From Thuidium tamariscinum (Eukaryota; Streptophyta; Bryopsida; Hypnales; Thuidiaceae), in the NCBI GenBank assembly GCA_947034885.2, contig OX344750.2, positions 15,990,053 through 16,054,052 on the forward strand: a stretch of 64,000 nt of DNA, read 5' to 3'. Shown one piece after another: positions 11,449 through 23,319 of this stretch (position 1 is the first letter of the stretch; each line of letters begins with the position of its first letter). A program made the translations under genes and the position numbers. Under the pieces are notes generated by a model. The model was not told where the DNA came from and did not search any database. It saw nothing but the letters and a program-made list of their open reading frames with translations.

Positions 11449-12462
11449 ATAGGAGATCTAGGACTCTAAAACAGTGCGGGCATTTTCAAGTGTCAACTAG
11501 GAGGCTGTGAAATGGATACGTGATTGTAGAAAAATGGACTCTTAATTACATCAAAGCACGATAAGATTTGGTTTATACTTCTTCAATGGATGGTTTAAAA
11601 GTCACAATGGGTTCTTTCCTAACTAAGTGGGTAAGGGAGAAACACCCAAAACCATCCCTATACCTTGTAGTGGACCCAAGACTCATCCAAAACCATCCCT
11701 AGACTATAGTTAATGTATTTGCCAAATGTTTGACTCTAATTCACTGGCGCATATTAAGGACACATACCAAAATGTGATTAGCTCATTATTGATTTTAGCA
11801 GTGTTTAGATTTGGAGGCATCTATTGAATAGTTCCAGTGGTCTAGGGAGCCAACACTTTGGAAAATCATAGAAATTACATATAGAATCTGAATTTTTTTT
11901 AAATTTATTTCTTAATATTCATGATTCTCACTCGCCAATACTAGAAAAATATTTTTTTTAGCAAAAGCTACCTCCAAGGCTCCAACTATGTTGAATTCCT
12001 TATTTGGACAATTTTAGGTGTTTCCACCATAGGTGTCTACTAAATTTATTCAAAATAAGAATTCGTAGACCAACTACCTTCTTACAAATGTTAAAAAAAC
12101 TAAAATAATGATTGATTCAAGTATTCATTTAAGTTTTAGAAAGGGTCGCATTTAAAAACCATCTCTATTACTTTTTACATGTTGCAATGCTAGTTTTTGA
12201 ACAAAACTAGATTTTTTTTTTAACTAAGCATGTGTGGGTTTCCAAGGCCTACGAATTACAAATAGGGACCCATGCTAGATTTTGTTTGAAAATTTGTAAA
12301 TAATTCATAAATGTTTGCTCTAAAAATTATGAAATGACTTGTGTTAGATTCCTTGTTTATTTCTCTTTGATCGAAAAATGAGCAAAAATATTACCATCTA
12401 CAAAAATATATGATAAAGGCAGACCAATCCTTAAATGAGCCGTTTCTGAGCCTCTGACCTTA
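11449..12462 (-). mobile_element. F3 element (inverted copy), interrupted by F2
   Basis: Reading on the minus strand, it starts at the AGAGGCTCAGAAACGGCTCA-like end near 12462. It continues through the shared 'acatgtaaaaagtaatagag', 'gaatgcttga' and 'gaaggtagttg' blocks and ends at the 'tagagtcctagatctcctata' end near 11449. Removing the nested F2 element (11634-12029) and its TA duplication leaves about 616 bp. The copy at 26490 gives about 611 bp by the same calculation. Confidence 0.7.
11634..12029 (-). mobile_element. F2 MITE (copy B) inside F3
   Basis: Ends GGGAGAAACACCC and GGTGTTTCCACC, bounded by TA on both sides. The F3 copy at 19607 shows the empty site as CACCTATCCACTTAG, consistent with insertion at TA. 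Internal blocks match the other F2 copies. Confidence 0.8.
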
Positions 12463-13198
12463 GTCCAATTGATGACTACCGATAATTGGTCTGCTCCACT
12501 ATCCTTTGAAAAGATGTTGCCACTTCTAGCCAATTCCCTCTCCCCCCCTCAAAAAATCACAAGCTGTTGATCTTTGGAAGATTTAATCCAACCCATTCAA
12601 ATACAAATTTAAAATATAGATATAGATGTTGTATATATACAATATGTATACAATACTGAATATGGATATGGTAGACATATTGTAGAGTACAAATATAATA
12701 TGAATATGATATACATACAAATACATGAGTGAAGATAGATATATAGCTGATATAGATACAAATCTGGAAAGAAATATGAATACAAATATGAATATGAATA
12801 CGAGAGGGGATATGGGATACAATCAATAACCCGTATTGATTGTCTTATGAATTGGTTCTTAAAATAAGAGGGGTGTGAGGGGAGGCTTAGGGGGTAATTA
12901 ATTTTCATTCATTCATTAATTGAACTCGGGGGGACTCTGGGAGATAATAAAAAAATTTACTCTATCTTTTGGGTGGAAGTGATCCCTCACTATCCACTCA
13001 AAAAACACGGCACAATTTGCTTCATATTCTTTAAATTTTAAGGAGATATTTTACTATACCATATTTATTGCAAATAATAAGCAACCAACCAATAATCCTT
13101 CATTGCGTAAAGAGATCAAAACTTAAGTATCCTTACATAGTTTGGCAGTTGAACTCAAAGTGTTTTAACTTTTGCATCGAATGTTTGAATTCAATACA
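12463..13198. other. Spacer with ATATGAATACAA-type microsatellite
   Basis: Positions 12601-12812 are a degenerate hexamer/dodecamer repeat (GATATAGATAC, AATATGAATAC variants). It creates three overlapping minus-strand frames rich in Tyr, Ile and Ser that are not genes. The remainder shows nothing identifiable. Confidence 0.65.
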
Positions 13199-13581
13199 AT
13201 GGAAGCACCCAAAACCATCCAAATAAGGAATTCAGCATAGTTAGAAGCAATTTTTTTCTAAAAATGATATTTTTCTAGTATTAGCAAGTGAAAATCATGA
13301 GTATTAAAAAAAATTAGATTTCTTGGATGTTGTATGTAATTTCTCTAATTTTTCAAAGTGTTGGCTCTCTATACCACTGAAACTATGCAATAGGTGCACC
13401 CAAAACTAAACCTTGCTAAATCAGCAATGAGCCAATCGAATATTTATATGTGTCCTTGAAATGCATCAACCAATTAGAATTAAGCATGTGGAAAACACAT
13501 TAAGGGAACTCTATTGACACAATTGGGTGAGTCTACAATCCACTACAAGGGACACGTTTGGAAATGGGTGTTTCTCCCTTA
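13199..13581 (+). mobile_element. F2 MITE (copy C)
   Basis: Begins GGAAGCACCCAAAACC, ends GGGTGTTTCTCCCTTA. It carries the common internal order 'aataaggaattcagcatag', 'ctagtattagcaagtgaaaat', 'tgttggctctctata', 'gcaccc'. Non-coding. Confidence 0.75.
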
Positions 13582-14639
13582 AAAAATGTTGGGAAAGTTG
13601 TACATACTAGTTTGATTTGTGTGGTAAAAGTTTTATATCAATACAAAATGTAAAAATGTTTTGAAAGGCAATTAAAGTGCACATGTTTAATTTGAATTCA
13701 CCAAATTGGATTTTGATGGTTGCAACTTCAAGACTTGTTTTTGATGGTTGCAACTTCTTTTTGATACAATGTTCATTTTCAATTAAAAAAAATGTTGGAA
13801 TGAGTTTCCCTTAAAGTCTAGTTATTGTGATAAAAGTTTCATGTTAGTCCAAGTTGTTTCAAATGAATGTTTGGGAGCAATTTGAATTTCAAAATCTAGA
13901 CACTTTTGGATTACAATGAACTTTGTCAACTTATTTCTTCTTCATATAATGTCCATTATTTATTTATTTTTAGCAAAGTTTGCGTATATTAGTCTAGTTT
14001 GAGTGGTTTAAATTTCATGTCAATCCAAGAGGTTATGAGTGACTAAAAAACATTTTAGTAGGAGGTTCAACCATAGATATGTTTTTTGCAACCTTTTTCA
14101 TTGTTTTTTTTTACATTTCAAAACAATTTTGTAAACACAATGAGTAACTTAAAATGATATTCTTTTCACTAATATGTTTGTATGTTGTTTTTGAATAACT
14201 TCACAAGTAAATTTTTTTTTCATTCAAGTAGGTTTAGAAATCAAATTTCACCTCCAAATGTGTTTCTAGGAAAATTTCAGCATCTTTTTTCAGCACTAAA
14301 ACATTCTAATCTTGCAATCTATACAACTAAATGATTCCAAATTTGATTCATGTCATCTACAACATATATATTACAAGATTTTATCGTTGAGATTTTCATA
14401 CCTTAGTGACATTGAGATTTATAACAATTGAAAAACAAGGATGCTTTGAGACACAAAAAGGCCTTTGGCAATGAAGGGCACATGGCAGTTTTCAAAACAA
14501 GAAGCTCAACAAGAAGCACACAAACTCAACACCAGATGACAAAATGGTTAGAGCTCTCATACAAAGAAAGTAATGCCTAGTATTTGGATCTAGGAAGAAG
14601 GGAAACAAAGCTGTACAAAAAAGTTCAAACCAATGCTTT
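13582..14639. other. AT-rich spacer, nothing recognised
   Basis: No ORF above 60 codons, no clear repeat boundaries and no RNA gene. A short direct duplication (TTTTTGATGGTTGCAACTTC, twice near 13710-13760) is the only local structure. Confidence 0.5.
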
Positions 14640-14663
14640 AGACCCTAAACCCTAAACCCTAAA
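14640..14663. repeat. Interstitial telomere-type repeat (CCCTAAA)3
   Basis: Three perfect CCCTAAA units in tandem, preceded by GA and followed by CAAC. This is the Arabidopsis-type plant telomere unit, on a C-rich plus strand. Three units are too few to mark a fusion and may be a repair scar or a telo-box cluster. Confidence 0.8.
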
Positions 14664-14763
14664 CAACATGTCCCAACATATTACAAGAAAAAATACTTTT
14701 TTGTTGGTCCTTGTCTGCTTTACTCCACTTGAACTTCTGATGCTTCAACGAGCCTTTTGGGTA

Positions 14764-16138
14764 GGGTGATTGCAAGAAAGACTGGTACTATTTTGTGTCA
14801 CCCTAGGAAAAATAAAGTTGTCATCCATTATAACTTTTGAAGCATGAACTTGATTAACTTGAAATTCTTATTGGAGATGTTGAACTTTGTAGCAATTAGA
14901 TCCCTTATTTTTCAAAAAAATTCAAAAATCATTTAATATTTAGATTTCATCTTAGTCGATTTGTCACACTTTGTAGTTTAAAGGTTTCTAGTACTGGAGA
15001 GTACCCAAAATTAATGATCTAGAATTGAAATTTTTGTAGCCTATTTCTATACTAGGTTAGCATGCATCTACCAAAGGAAATTTAAAAACACACTATTTTA
15101 TTTCCTCTATATACGTGTTAATAGGGTTTCCTTAGGCGCACACTTTTGAACATTCAAGATGGTTTTAAGATCATTCTTTTGAGGGTGATTGCAAGAAACA
15201 CCTGTCCTATTTGTTGCGTTTGGCTGATTTTTTTGGGAGTACTTTAAAATTAGAAAATTATTATTTTTTAAATTCGAAAAATATGAATAATGTATATACC
15301 TTTAAGATGAAGTTTTTCACTTATGGAAATGGATAGAAAAATTCTCTAAGTAGGAGAACTTGAAAAGTGCCAAACCTCCAAAAAATACATATCTTCATTT
15401 TTTAATTAGGGAAAAATAATAAAAATAGATATTTTCAAAAAATAAAAAGTGTCCATTTGAAACAACTTTATGGAGATGGTCATTCACCAAAAAACCCACC
15501 AAAATAATATTTTATGTGTTTCAAAATACAAGTAGAAGGGAGCTTACTTTGTAGACCTCCACACCACATAAAATTAACTATTTTTAGAAATCCTTCCCTG
15601 GAGAGCTATAAATCTACTAGAAGACCATCCAAAGTTTATGTTAAAATCATTAAAAAATGGTATTCCCCAGTATTAAAAACCCCTAAACTGCCAAGTGTGA
15701 AATCCAATCGGGGTCCCTTTTTGGATAGTAAACTATTTTTGAAAATTATGAAAAAATTATAGAAGGTTTATAATAGTTATGAGTACCTTCTCAACAAATC
15801 TTGAGTCAATCAAGCTAAAATACAAAAGTTATGGCCAAAAAACAGATAAGATGCAACGTATGACACAAAATAGGACAAGTGTTTCTTGCAATCACCCTTG
15901 GTGAAATCTCTTCATCATGAAGTTTTTCCAAATGGACAATTTTTAATTTCTTTGTAAATTGTTTTTCCTATTTTTCACATATTAGAATGCCAAAGTACTT
16001 ATTTTCATTGAATTTTGTTCTTTTCAAGTTCTCCTATGTAAAATAAATTTCTATGCTTTTCCTTTGTAAGGTACCTTCTTTTTGAAGGTATACTATGCAA
16101 AATACTATAGAAAATGTACAGTCTTTCTTGCAATTGAC
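14764..16138. mobile_element. F4-related element interrupted by F4
   Basis: Outer ends GGGTGATTGCAAGAAAGACTG (14764) and CAGTCTTTCTTGCAATTGAC (to 16138) are inverted. Positions 15183-15897 hold a complete F4 element. The sequence on either side of that insert joins into the same order as the uninterrupted relative at 22566-23065 ('gaagatggtt..agatc..', then 'gtgaaat..tcatcaa..'). Confidence 0.7.
15183..15897. mobile_element. F4 inverted-repeat element (715 bp)
   Basis: TIRs begin GGGTGATTGCAAGAAACAC. The inverse ends GTGTTTCTTGCAATCACCC, and pairing extends about 30 bp inward over CTTGTCCTATTT. Flanks TTGA and TTGG suggest a 4-bp target duplication with one change. The 82-aa frame at 15514 is within the element and shows no transposase motif. 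Confidence 0.8.
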
Positions 16139-16190
16139 TCAATACGGAAATATTTGTAGCAAATAGAAATAAAACATATGTGGGAAATTT

Positions 16191-16371
16191 TGATTAAATG
16201 GTGCTATTCTACAACTTTGGCACTTTCACAGTTTAGATTGTACAATCTAAAATTTGCACCACTCATACATAACACTTTATAGTTTAGACTATACAATTTG
16301 AAATCTACACTAGTCTTTGATGGCACTTTTAAGGGTGATTTGAAAATGGCATAGTAGAATAATTATGCCAT
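16191..16371 (+). mobile_element. Decayed F1-like MITE
   Basis: It has 'ttaaatggtgctattctac' at the left, 'agtttagattgtacaatcta' blocks inside, and 'aaaatggcatagtagaataattatgccatttt' across the right. This is a shortened, diverged F1 relative with no clean termini. Confidence 0.5.
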
Positions 16372-16528
16372 TTTCATGAACTTTCCTATATATATTAGAA
16401 TAAAGAAGTATTCAATTGATGATTCATAGCCTGATCGAATCAATCTTTCTTAATTAATTATGGTGTACCATGGTTGCATACCATTTGGGGATTCAACAAC
16501 AAACAAAGTATTTAGAATTAATTATCTC

Positions 16529-16925
16529 TAAGGTAGAAGCACCAGTAACAAATCACATAAGTTAATTTAGAGTAGATGGTGAGGAATAAGAGCTAGTGGA
16601 AATTTATCCCCTAGAGGAAGATAAGAAATATAGAGATAGAAAATTTCTTAGACTTTTATTCTCAAAATTGAAATTACTGTGAATTTTGAGAGCCAAAAAA
16701 TACTTTGTACCAATATCAAATGTCTGAAGTCTTGTAATTTGAATGAATCTAGAACTACTTTTCCATTCTGTCACTTCTTCTAAACATGTGTCATAACCTT
16801 GTTGATCCCAATTTTGAAAAGGATTGAAAGAAAAAAAGCATTCTAAGCTAGTTTTCTACCCTAAGGTTGAAAATAATATACTTACAAGTTGGTTCATTAT
16901 TGGGTGTCGTTGGTAATTACGACTT
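16529..16925 (+). mobile_element. F6 MITE (most diverged copy)
   Basis: It shows the order 'aaggtagaagcaccagtaac', 'gaaattactgtgaattttgagagcc', 'ttctaaacatgtgtcataacc' and 'attgggtgtcgttggtaatt'. This parallels the copies at 17492 and 18440. The terminal repeat is partly eroded. The minus ORF at 16856-17104 overlaps it and is not supported as a gene. Confidence 0.6.
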
Positions 16926-17039
16926 CTACTCACTAATAAGTCAAGCTCGGTGAGGTACAACTTTCCCAAATGACAAACAACAAAATTGGCACACGTCAAT
17001 TTGCACCAATAGTCATTATATTTGTTAACCCATAAATGA

Positions 17040-17230
17040 TTTTTTGAATCTTTTTTTTGTTGAATGACAACAAATTCTTTTGTATAGGACAAAAGTGCAA
17101 CCATTCATCTTTAGAATTAGGGGTGGAAAGGATCAATCTTCTACATTAGTTTGACTTCTAATGAGTGGATTGAGTGCTTTTGGATTTTCTTATACCAATG
17201 ATTCCTATAGTATCAAAATGGAAGATTTTT
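17040..17230 (+). repeat. Dispersed repeat shared with 53985-54145
   Basis: The order 'tgaatgacaacaaattctt', 'taggacaaaagtgcaacc', 'agtttgacttctaatgagt' and 'tatagtatcaaaatgg' is shared with the sequence 0.7 kb downstream of VPS54. The element type is unknown. Confidence 0.5.
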
Positions 17231-17491
17231 ATTATCATTAATTCACCGCCCTTTAACCCCTCAATGCCCTAGGGGCTCAAAAGTAACTTCACAATCTATA
17301 TAGCCAAATGACTCCAAATTTGATCCACGTCGTCTACATGTACACTACAAGATTGTATGGTTGCAATTTTCATACCTTGGTGATATGTAGCTTGAAAAGC
17401 AAGGATGTTTTTAACCCCATAAAGGCCTTGGGCCTTCAAGGGTTAAGGATTAAATATGTTGCACTAATGACTAAAAACTCTTTATTGTCTT

Positions 17492-17899
17492 AAGGTAAAA
17501 CCACCCATAACCAATCATTTAAGGTATTCTAGACATGACTTAGTATAGTGCAAGGCAAAACAAATATTTTTGAAGGTGCAATGATAGAAATAATGGAGAT
17601 AGCCAAAACATTGATAATTTTATTGCATGAATGGAAATTACTACAAATTTTGAAAGGCAAAAAGTGCGTTGGACCCATAGCCAATCCATGAACTCTCCTA
17701 ATTCCAATCATTCAAAAAACTACTTTTTTACTCATTTCTTTTCATTTTCTTGCACATTACTTTGGGACATATGCCATGAACCTTTAGTTCCAACTTTGAA
17801 AAGGAGAAAAAATCCATTCTAGCCTTGGTTGGAAATACATCCATTGACAGGTTGGCTATGGGGTGTTGGTTGCTTATGAGTGCTTATGAGTGGTTCTAA
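17492..17899 (+). mobile_element. F6 MITE (copy 2)
   Basis: Starts AAGGTAAAACCACCCATAAC, ends with an inverse-like GAGTGGTTCTAAGG. It has a small direct duplication 'gcttatgagtg' next to the right end. It is colinear with the copy at 18440. Confidence 0.7.
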
Positions 17900-18350
17900 G
17901 GTGGGTACACCTAAAATTGCACCTCACCTAAAAGTGCCATCTATAGTTGTTGTACATTTTTGAATTCCATTATGTACCTATTTGGCTGGAGCATTTTTAG
18001 AAACAGACCTTTGAACCTTAATAACTTTTGCATATTGTATCCAAATGCTGCGTTTTTTGTTGCATTGGAACGTGCCTTCACTTGCTAAGAAGACTAGTTG
18101 AAAATTTGATCATACCAATGATAGTTACTAGGCACAATACCAAAAAGTGGCACTTTTAGGTGTACCCACCATACCTCACATGATGACATGACCATGGATT
18201 TTCTGCATTTCCAGCCTATGATAAAGACTAGTAGACTACTATTTGCAGAACTGGAACTGAAATGGAACTAGAGCAGCAACAAGCCGAGACGAATTGAAGA
18301 AAGCAGAATCTGCTTTTAAAGCAAGCCAGCTTGGAGAATGAATGATTTCT

Positions 18351-18430
18351 TTATTTCTTTATTTTGGCAAAACCCATTGCATTAAAAAGAAAAGAAAAGA
18401 AAGAAGAACACAAAGGCCAAAGCCAGACAA
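18351..18430 (-). repeat. Possible non-LTR retrotransposon 3' tail
   Basis: On the minus strand a segment reads 'aatgcaatgggttttgcc', followed by an A-rich AAATAAAGAAATAAAG tail. The same GGCAAAACCCATTGCATTAA core occurs at 53795-53836. A short 3' fragment ending in an A-rich reiterated tail is what a 5'-truncated LINE leaves. No ORF remains, so the class is inference. Confidence 0.4.
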
Positions 18431-18439
18431 TGAAGAGAT

Positions 18440-18870
18440 AAGGTAGAACCACCTATAACCAATCATTTAAGCTATTGGAGACATGATCTGGTGTAGTATA
18501 AGGCAAAACAAATATTTTTAGAGGTGCAAAGATAAAAATGACGGGGATTGCAAAAATTTTGGTATTTTATCACATGAGCTGAAATTATTATAAATTTTAG
18601 AAGGCCAAAAGTGCTATAGACCTATAGCCAATATGTAGACTCTTTCAATTACAACCATAGAAGAACTCCATTCCTGTTCATTACTTATTTCTTACTTGTT
18701 CACTACTGTAGCTTTGGGACTTGTGTTGTAAACTTATTAGTCCCAACCTTGATAAAGAAGAAAACAGGTATTTCAAGCTTTGGTTGAAAATTTGTTTGAG
18801 CCCGACTGAAAATAAATGAAGTCTATAGGTTGGAAATGGGGTGATGATCGGTTACAGGTGGTTCAACCTT
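18440..18870 (+). mobile_element. F6 MITE (best copy, 431 bp)
   Basis: The left end AAGGTAGAACCACCTATAAC is matched by the inverse right end GTTACAGGTGGTTCAACCTT, about 21 bp with two mismatches. The interior is colinear with 17492-17899 and 16529-16925. Three copies within 2.4 kb in one orientation suggest local duplication or clustered insertion. Confidence 0.75.
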
Positions 18871-18989
18871 AAAATGAATGATTTACACATGTCAATCTCG
18901 ACAATACTTTACTAAATTTATATTACTCCGGAGTATAAATCTGTAGATGTCGGTTTCAATGAACGGGGAGTAGTGGCATTTACTTACAA

Positions 18990-19570
18990 GTTAGCCGGTT
19001 GAAATCCAGAATTTTCGAATGAAGTTCAAACTTTCAGGAAAAAACCCAATCATTTTAGAGGAAAAAAAAAGAAAATTCTTTATTTTCTTAAGGCCTAGCC
19101 AAGAGTATTCCCCAAGCAACCGGTTGGTGCAAGAAAATGTAGGATTTTAGCTAAAATTTCTTCCCGGACTGTGGTCGGTTTTATTGGGAGGTTGCCCAGA
19201 TTCGGTATTGCAGCTGCAGTTTCTGGAAGCACTTTTTTTTCCCAAAGTAAAGGAAGGCCTTTATTGCAAGAGAGATTTCTGGAAGCACTTTGAGCCCCAC
19301 GGCAACCTTGCCAAACGGCTTGCCACTCTTGTTGTCACTGTCCAGCGTTCGGGAAGTTTTTTGAGTTCTACCGGCTATTTTCCTCAAATTCCTAAATTGA
19401 ACCAGTTTTTCAAGTACAATGTCCGGTTATTTTCACTATTTTGTATGTAAAATAATTTTCTAAAAGATTTTTTTACCGGTTTTTGGCCGATGTTATTGAA
19501 TCGCAATCGATTTTTTTCCCATTTCGACCGGCTGACTTTGAACTAGCCGCCGGTTCTTCCCGGACACTGT
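18990..19570. other. CCGGT-motif-dense island
   Basis: At least seven CCGGT/CCGGC motifs lie here (near 18995, 19120, 19371, 19423, 19476, 19528, 19550), as against a local AT-rich background where CCGG is rare. 'TCTTCCCGGAC' occurs twice (about 19160 and 19555). Two plus-strand 'tttctggaagcacttt' copies lie at about 19222 and 19278. The overlapping ORFs at 19181-19450 show no known domain. Clustered short motifs resemble transposon subterminal regions, but no termini were found. Confidence 0.4.
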
Positions 19571-19606
19571 CACTGTCTATAAAAACACAACTAACTTAAG
19601 GTAAGG

Positions 19607-20270
19607 TAAGAGGCTCGGAAATTGCTCATTTAAGCACTGGTCCGCCTTTTTCATGTATTTTTTTGGATGGTAATATTTTACACTCATTTTTCAGTGAAAG
19701 AGAACTAAACAAGGGAATCTAACACAAGTCGTTTCATATTTTTTGAAGCATTATTGAATTAGTTATGAATTTTCAAACATAGCTTGGTACAAGGCCCTAT
19801 TTGTGATCAGGAGGCCTTGTAAACCCACACGTGTGCAGTTTGAAAAAAAAATTGACTTGGTCAAAAACTAGCACTACAACATGTAAAAAGTAATAGATTT
19901 TGTTTCTAAAAGCGTCCGTTTCTAAAACTGAAATGAATGCTTGAATAAATCATTATTTCAGATTTTTTAACACTTGAAAGAAGGTAGTTCAACAACCAAT
20001 TCTTATTTTGAATATAATCAGTAGTCACCTATCCACTTAGTTAAGAATGAATCCATTGAGACTTCATTTGTATTACCCACCCACCCACCCACCCCCCCAA
20101 AACAAAACAAAACATTGGGACTCTGAAACCATCCATTTAATTAGTAAAAAACAAATTTCAGCATGCTTCAATGTAATCCACAATTCATTTTCCCACAATC
20201 AACTATCCATTTCAGAGCCTCCTAGTGGACAGGTGCAAAAACCTGCATGATTTATGAGCCTTCTCCTATA
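19607..20270 (+). mobile_element. F3 element (uninterrupted copy)
   Basis: Starts TAAGAGGCTC, ends GAGCCTTCTCCTATA (inverse-like). It has internal blocks 'tctaacacaagtcgtttcat', 'gaatgcttgaataa' and 'gaaggtagttcaacaa', shared with 26490-27489 and, inverted, 11449-12462. It contains a CCCA microsatellite (20075-20098) absent from the other copies, which explains some of the extra length. It provides the empty sites for the F2 insertions. Confidence 0.75.
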
Positions 20271-20427
20271 GCAACATCTGTAACCATCAAATAAGCAACT
20301 CAACATAGTAAGAGGCACCTTTCTCTAGAAAAAATGTTTTTGCAAATATATTTGCAATTGAAAATAATAATTTAAGTAAACAAAAAAAGAATTTTGGGAT
20401 AAGGCATCTAATGATTTCTACAAAGTT

Positions 20428-21486
20428 TCAAAGTAAAATTCCCTTGAACATCCTAAGCTCCACTTTAGTAAATTTGCCTTGATTCTCACACCAATTTTTA
20501 TTTTTAAAATGAAGCCTACCAACAACACAATTAAGCATGGTGATGGTTTCAAGGTACTCTTGGAAAGACTTTAAGGGAATTCTAGTGTCAAAAATGGGTA
20601 CATTGATGGTTATGGATGTTGCTACCTTAAGGTTGTACAAATATAACTTTAGTAGAATTTGTGATGATTTCATCACCCAATCAAGTACAGAAAGTAGATT
20701 GGATTAAAGCCAAACATTTATCCATTTCAAAATTCATCTTGTAAACCATTCAATTTATTGCAATCTATCTTGAATGTGCTTCAATTGTTCAAAAACTGCC
20801 CCAAATTCAACCTTTTGAATAGAAAGATTGTTTTGAACCCATACAAATGTTTAAGCAATTGTTGGATAAACACACATGAGCAAGTTTTATGAGCAAGTGC
20901 TAATCCTTTCAAAATTTTGAATAACATTGACTCAATGAAGATTTGATTGAAGAGTATTCCAAGGGAAGGTGTTGCACGGTGTAGAGGGATCACCAACCTA
21001 ATAGACAAATCAAGCAATAGGTCAAATGATAGAGTGGTTACAATATCGCAAAGCAAAGGACTCACAATACAAAGTTGCCCTAAGATTACTTTAGAAAGAG
21101 GAATTTCTACATACTCCAAAGAGCTTGATCAACAGGTAGAGAAATGTTTGAAAAGTGCATACTCATCTTACTTGATTTCGGCAAATGCTTTGTTTGCCAT
21201 GTTCCTTTGTACTTCTTATAGCTCTTGTACAATCGATGTTTATAAATCCCCAATTTTTGATTTCCTTGTTAGAAAGAGTATGTATAGGCTTCTTCTTCTT
21301 CATCTCATAGCACATTCATTTTTTCACCTTTTTCACAGTCTCCTATTTGAGACTTTGCCCATATTATGGGATATCATCCATTCCCAACTATGGATCTATG
21401 CCCAACTTGTCTATAGGTGCAATCATTTCCAATCAAATTTAGGAATGTGTTTTGTATGCGCACATCTACAAAAAAAACTCTTTTAG
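20428..21486. other. Unassigned coding-like region
   Basis: It contains a 179-codon plus frame (20947-21486) and minus frames at 20428-20676 and 20781-21119. The 179-codon product starts basic and serine-rich and ends hydrophobic. I see no domain. Opposite-strand frames overlap it, so at most one could be real. It may be transposon-derived or chance. Confidence 0.2.
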
Positions 21487-22565
21487 ATGGCTTGTTTGTT
21501 GGCTAGACAAACAAGCTATTAACAACTCATCCAATTTTTTTATAGCAAGACCTTGACAAATATTGGGATTGAATCTTGACATTTTCTTGATTTGACAAAA
21601 ATTAAGATGTGATGTGATGCTAAAAACCTTGAAAGTGTTGTTGTATCTCCTAGGATTGGCACAAGTATTTGTTCATAAATTGTTCGATCTACGGGATGTC
21701 ATTGATTTCCTTTTGATAGAGTTGTGTTACTCCTCTTTATGACTAAGGCATGTTTGACTTGCTTAGAATTTAGAACCATTGGCTTATAGCTTATCAACTT
21801 CCTAATAAAAGCCAATAAATGTGTGAGGGTTTTGGATTTGTTTACATAAGTAGTTAGGTTTAGGACATCTCGCTTTCTTTAGTCTATTAGAGTCTATTAT
21901 ATGCTTTTAGTTTAGATTCTTTTGCTTTCACATGCTCACTTTTGGAATTCATACCTTCCTTAAATTGATGAACTCTATAGTTAGAGAATTTTGTGGCTAC
22001 TTGTGTGGATTTCTTACTTGTAGGAATCTACATCATTCTACGTGATATATGAAGACAGAGAGTTGCACAAATGTTCTATATATATGAGTATGGTTTTCCT
22101 ACAAATTAGACTTTCTTCTCCTACTCAACGTGGAATCACACATCAAGTTTTGTAGATTCCACTTGGTATGGCTCAACCACTTCTTATGGCGAACATTGCT
22201 CTTCTATAGGAACCACAGATGATGTTTTTGGCTCACTTTCTATGTTGATGTTGACGTTTTTTTTGTGTTGTGCAATATCCATCAACATTGATCATGACAT
22301 TTCTTGATGCATCAAGATTTGCATTTGCAAAAAAAAAACTCTTTTGGATAGCTTGTCCATTGACTAAGTGGATGGACAAACTATCGATAAGCCATCCAAT
22401 TTTCTTTTTTGATGGATGCTAGGGTTCAATCTTGGTGTTTTGTTGATTTGGTAGATGTCCATTTCTAACTAAATTAATAGATTGTATTCATTAAATGTTT
22501 TCAAAGTAAATATTGGCGACCCAACAACCTTCTTATAGAGATGGTAAAAAATTTGAAATACTGAT
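21487..22565. other. Spacer, nothing recognised
   Basis: No ORF over 60 codons. There is a weak internal duplication: 'aaaaaaaactcttttagatggcttg' near 21472 resembles 'aaaaaaaaactcttttggatagcttg' near 22329. Each is followed by a run of similar text, suggesting an old approximately 0.85-kb direct repeat. Confidence 0.45.
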
Positions 22566-23065
22566 TGATTGCAAGAAACGGTGGTACTATTTTGCTATCA
22601 CAATTGGATATACTCTCTCATTGTTTACAATAACTTTTGAAGCACAAGTCGAATGAACATGAAATTTTTATTGAAGATGTATAACTTTATTGTTATCACA
22701 TCTCCTATTTTTTAGAAATTAAAAAAAAATCATTTTATATTTAAAAACTATTTTTGTTAATTTGTCACAAGTTGAGGTTTAGGGGTTTTCATTACGTTAT
22801 GAGCCCCTAAATTTAAATATTTGGAGTTGAAACTTCCTCGGTCTACTTGCATAATAAAAAAACTCATATCTACCAAAGGAAATCTAAAAATACATTATTT
22901 TAAGTCCTCCACATGAGTACAAACAACACTTGTGTTGCACACAATTTTTCAACATTGAAGATGGTTCTTAGATCTTTTTTTTTTGTGAAATGTCATCAAT
23001 ATCAACTCTTCCTAAATGGACAATTTTTAGTTTAAAAAAAATTCCTTTCTCTATTTTCTATAAAT
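22566..23065 (+). mobile_element. Truncated F4-related element
   Basis: Begins ATTGCAAGAAACGGTGGTAC and follows the outer element at 14764 block for block ('taacttttgaagcac', 'gtcacaagttg', 'gaagatggtt'). It passes without interruption through the point where 15183 is inserted there. The right terminal repeat is missing. Confidence 0.6.
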
Positions 23066-23319
23066 TAACGCGTAAAAGAAAGATAGCAATTAAGAAGACT
23101 CCTCATCTTCCAGGACTGAAATTCTCCACCTCTCATGAATTGAAAACAAGTATCTAGCCTACCCTTCTACTTGCATTCAGGCTCTAAACATTGACTAGCT
23201 GCGAATTTAGTAACTATGTAGTCAAGACAAAACGACGAATTACAATACTTCTGGAATTCTAGATGCGCTACAGATTCAAGCATATCTCTCTTGAGCTGCG
23301 AAGCCGTCGTTTGCAACCT

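Noticed and set aside
12557-12908. Three overlapping minus-strand ORFs (79-99 aa) rich in Tyr, Ile and Ser
   Set aside because: They are translations of an ATATGAATACAA microsatellite in three frames; no gene.
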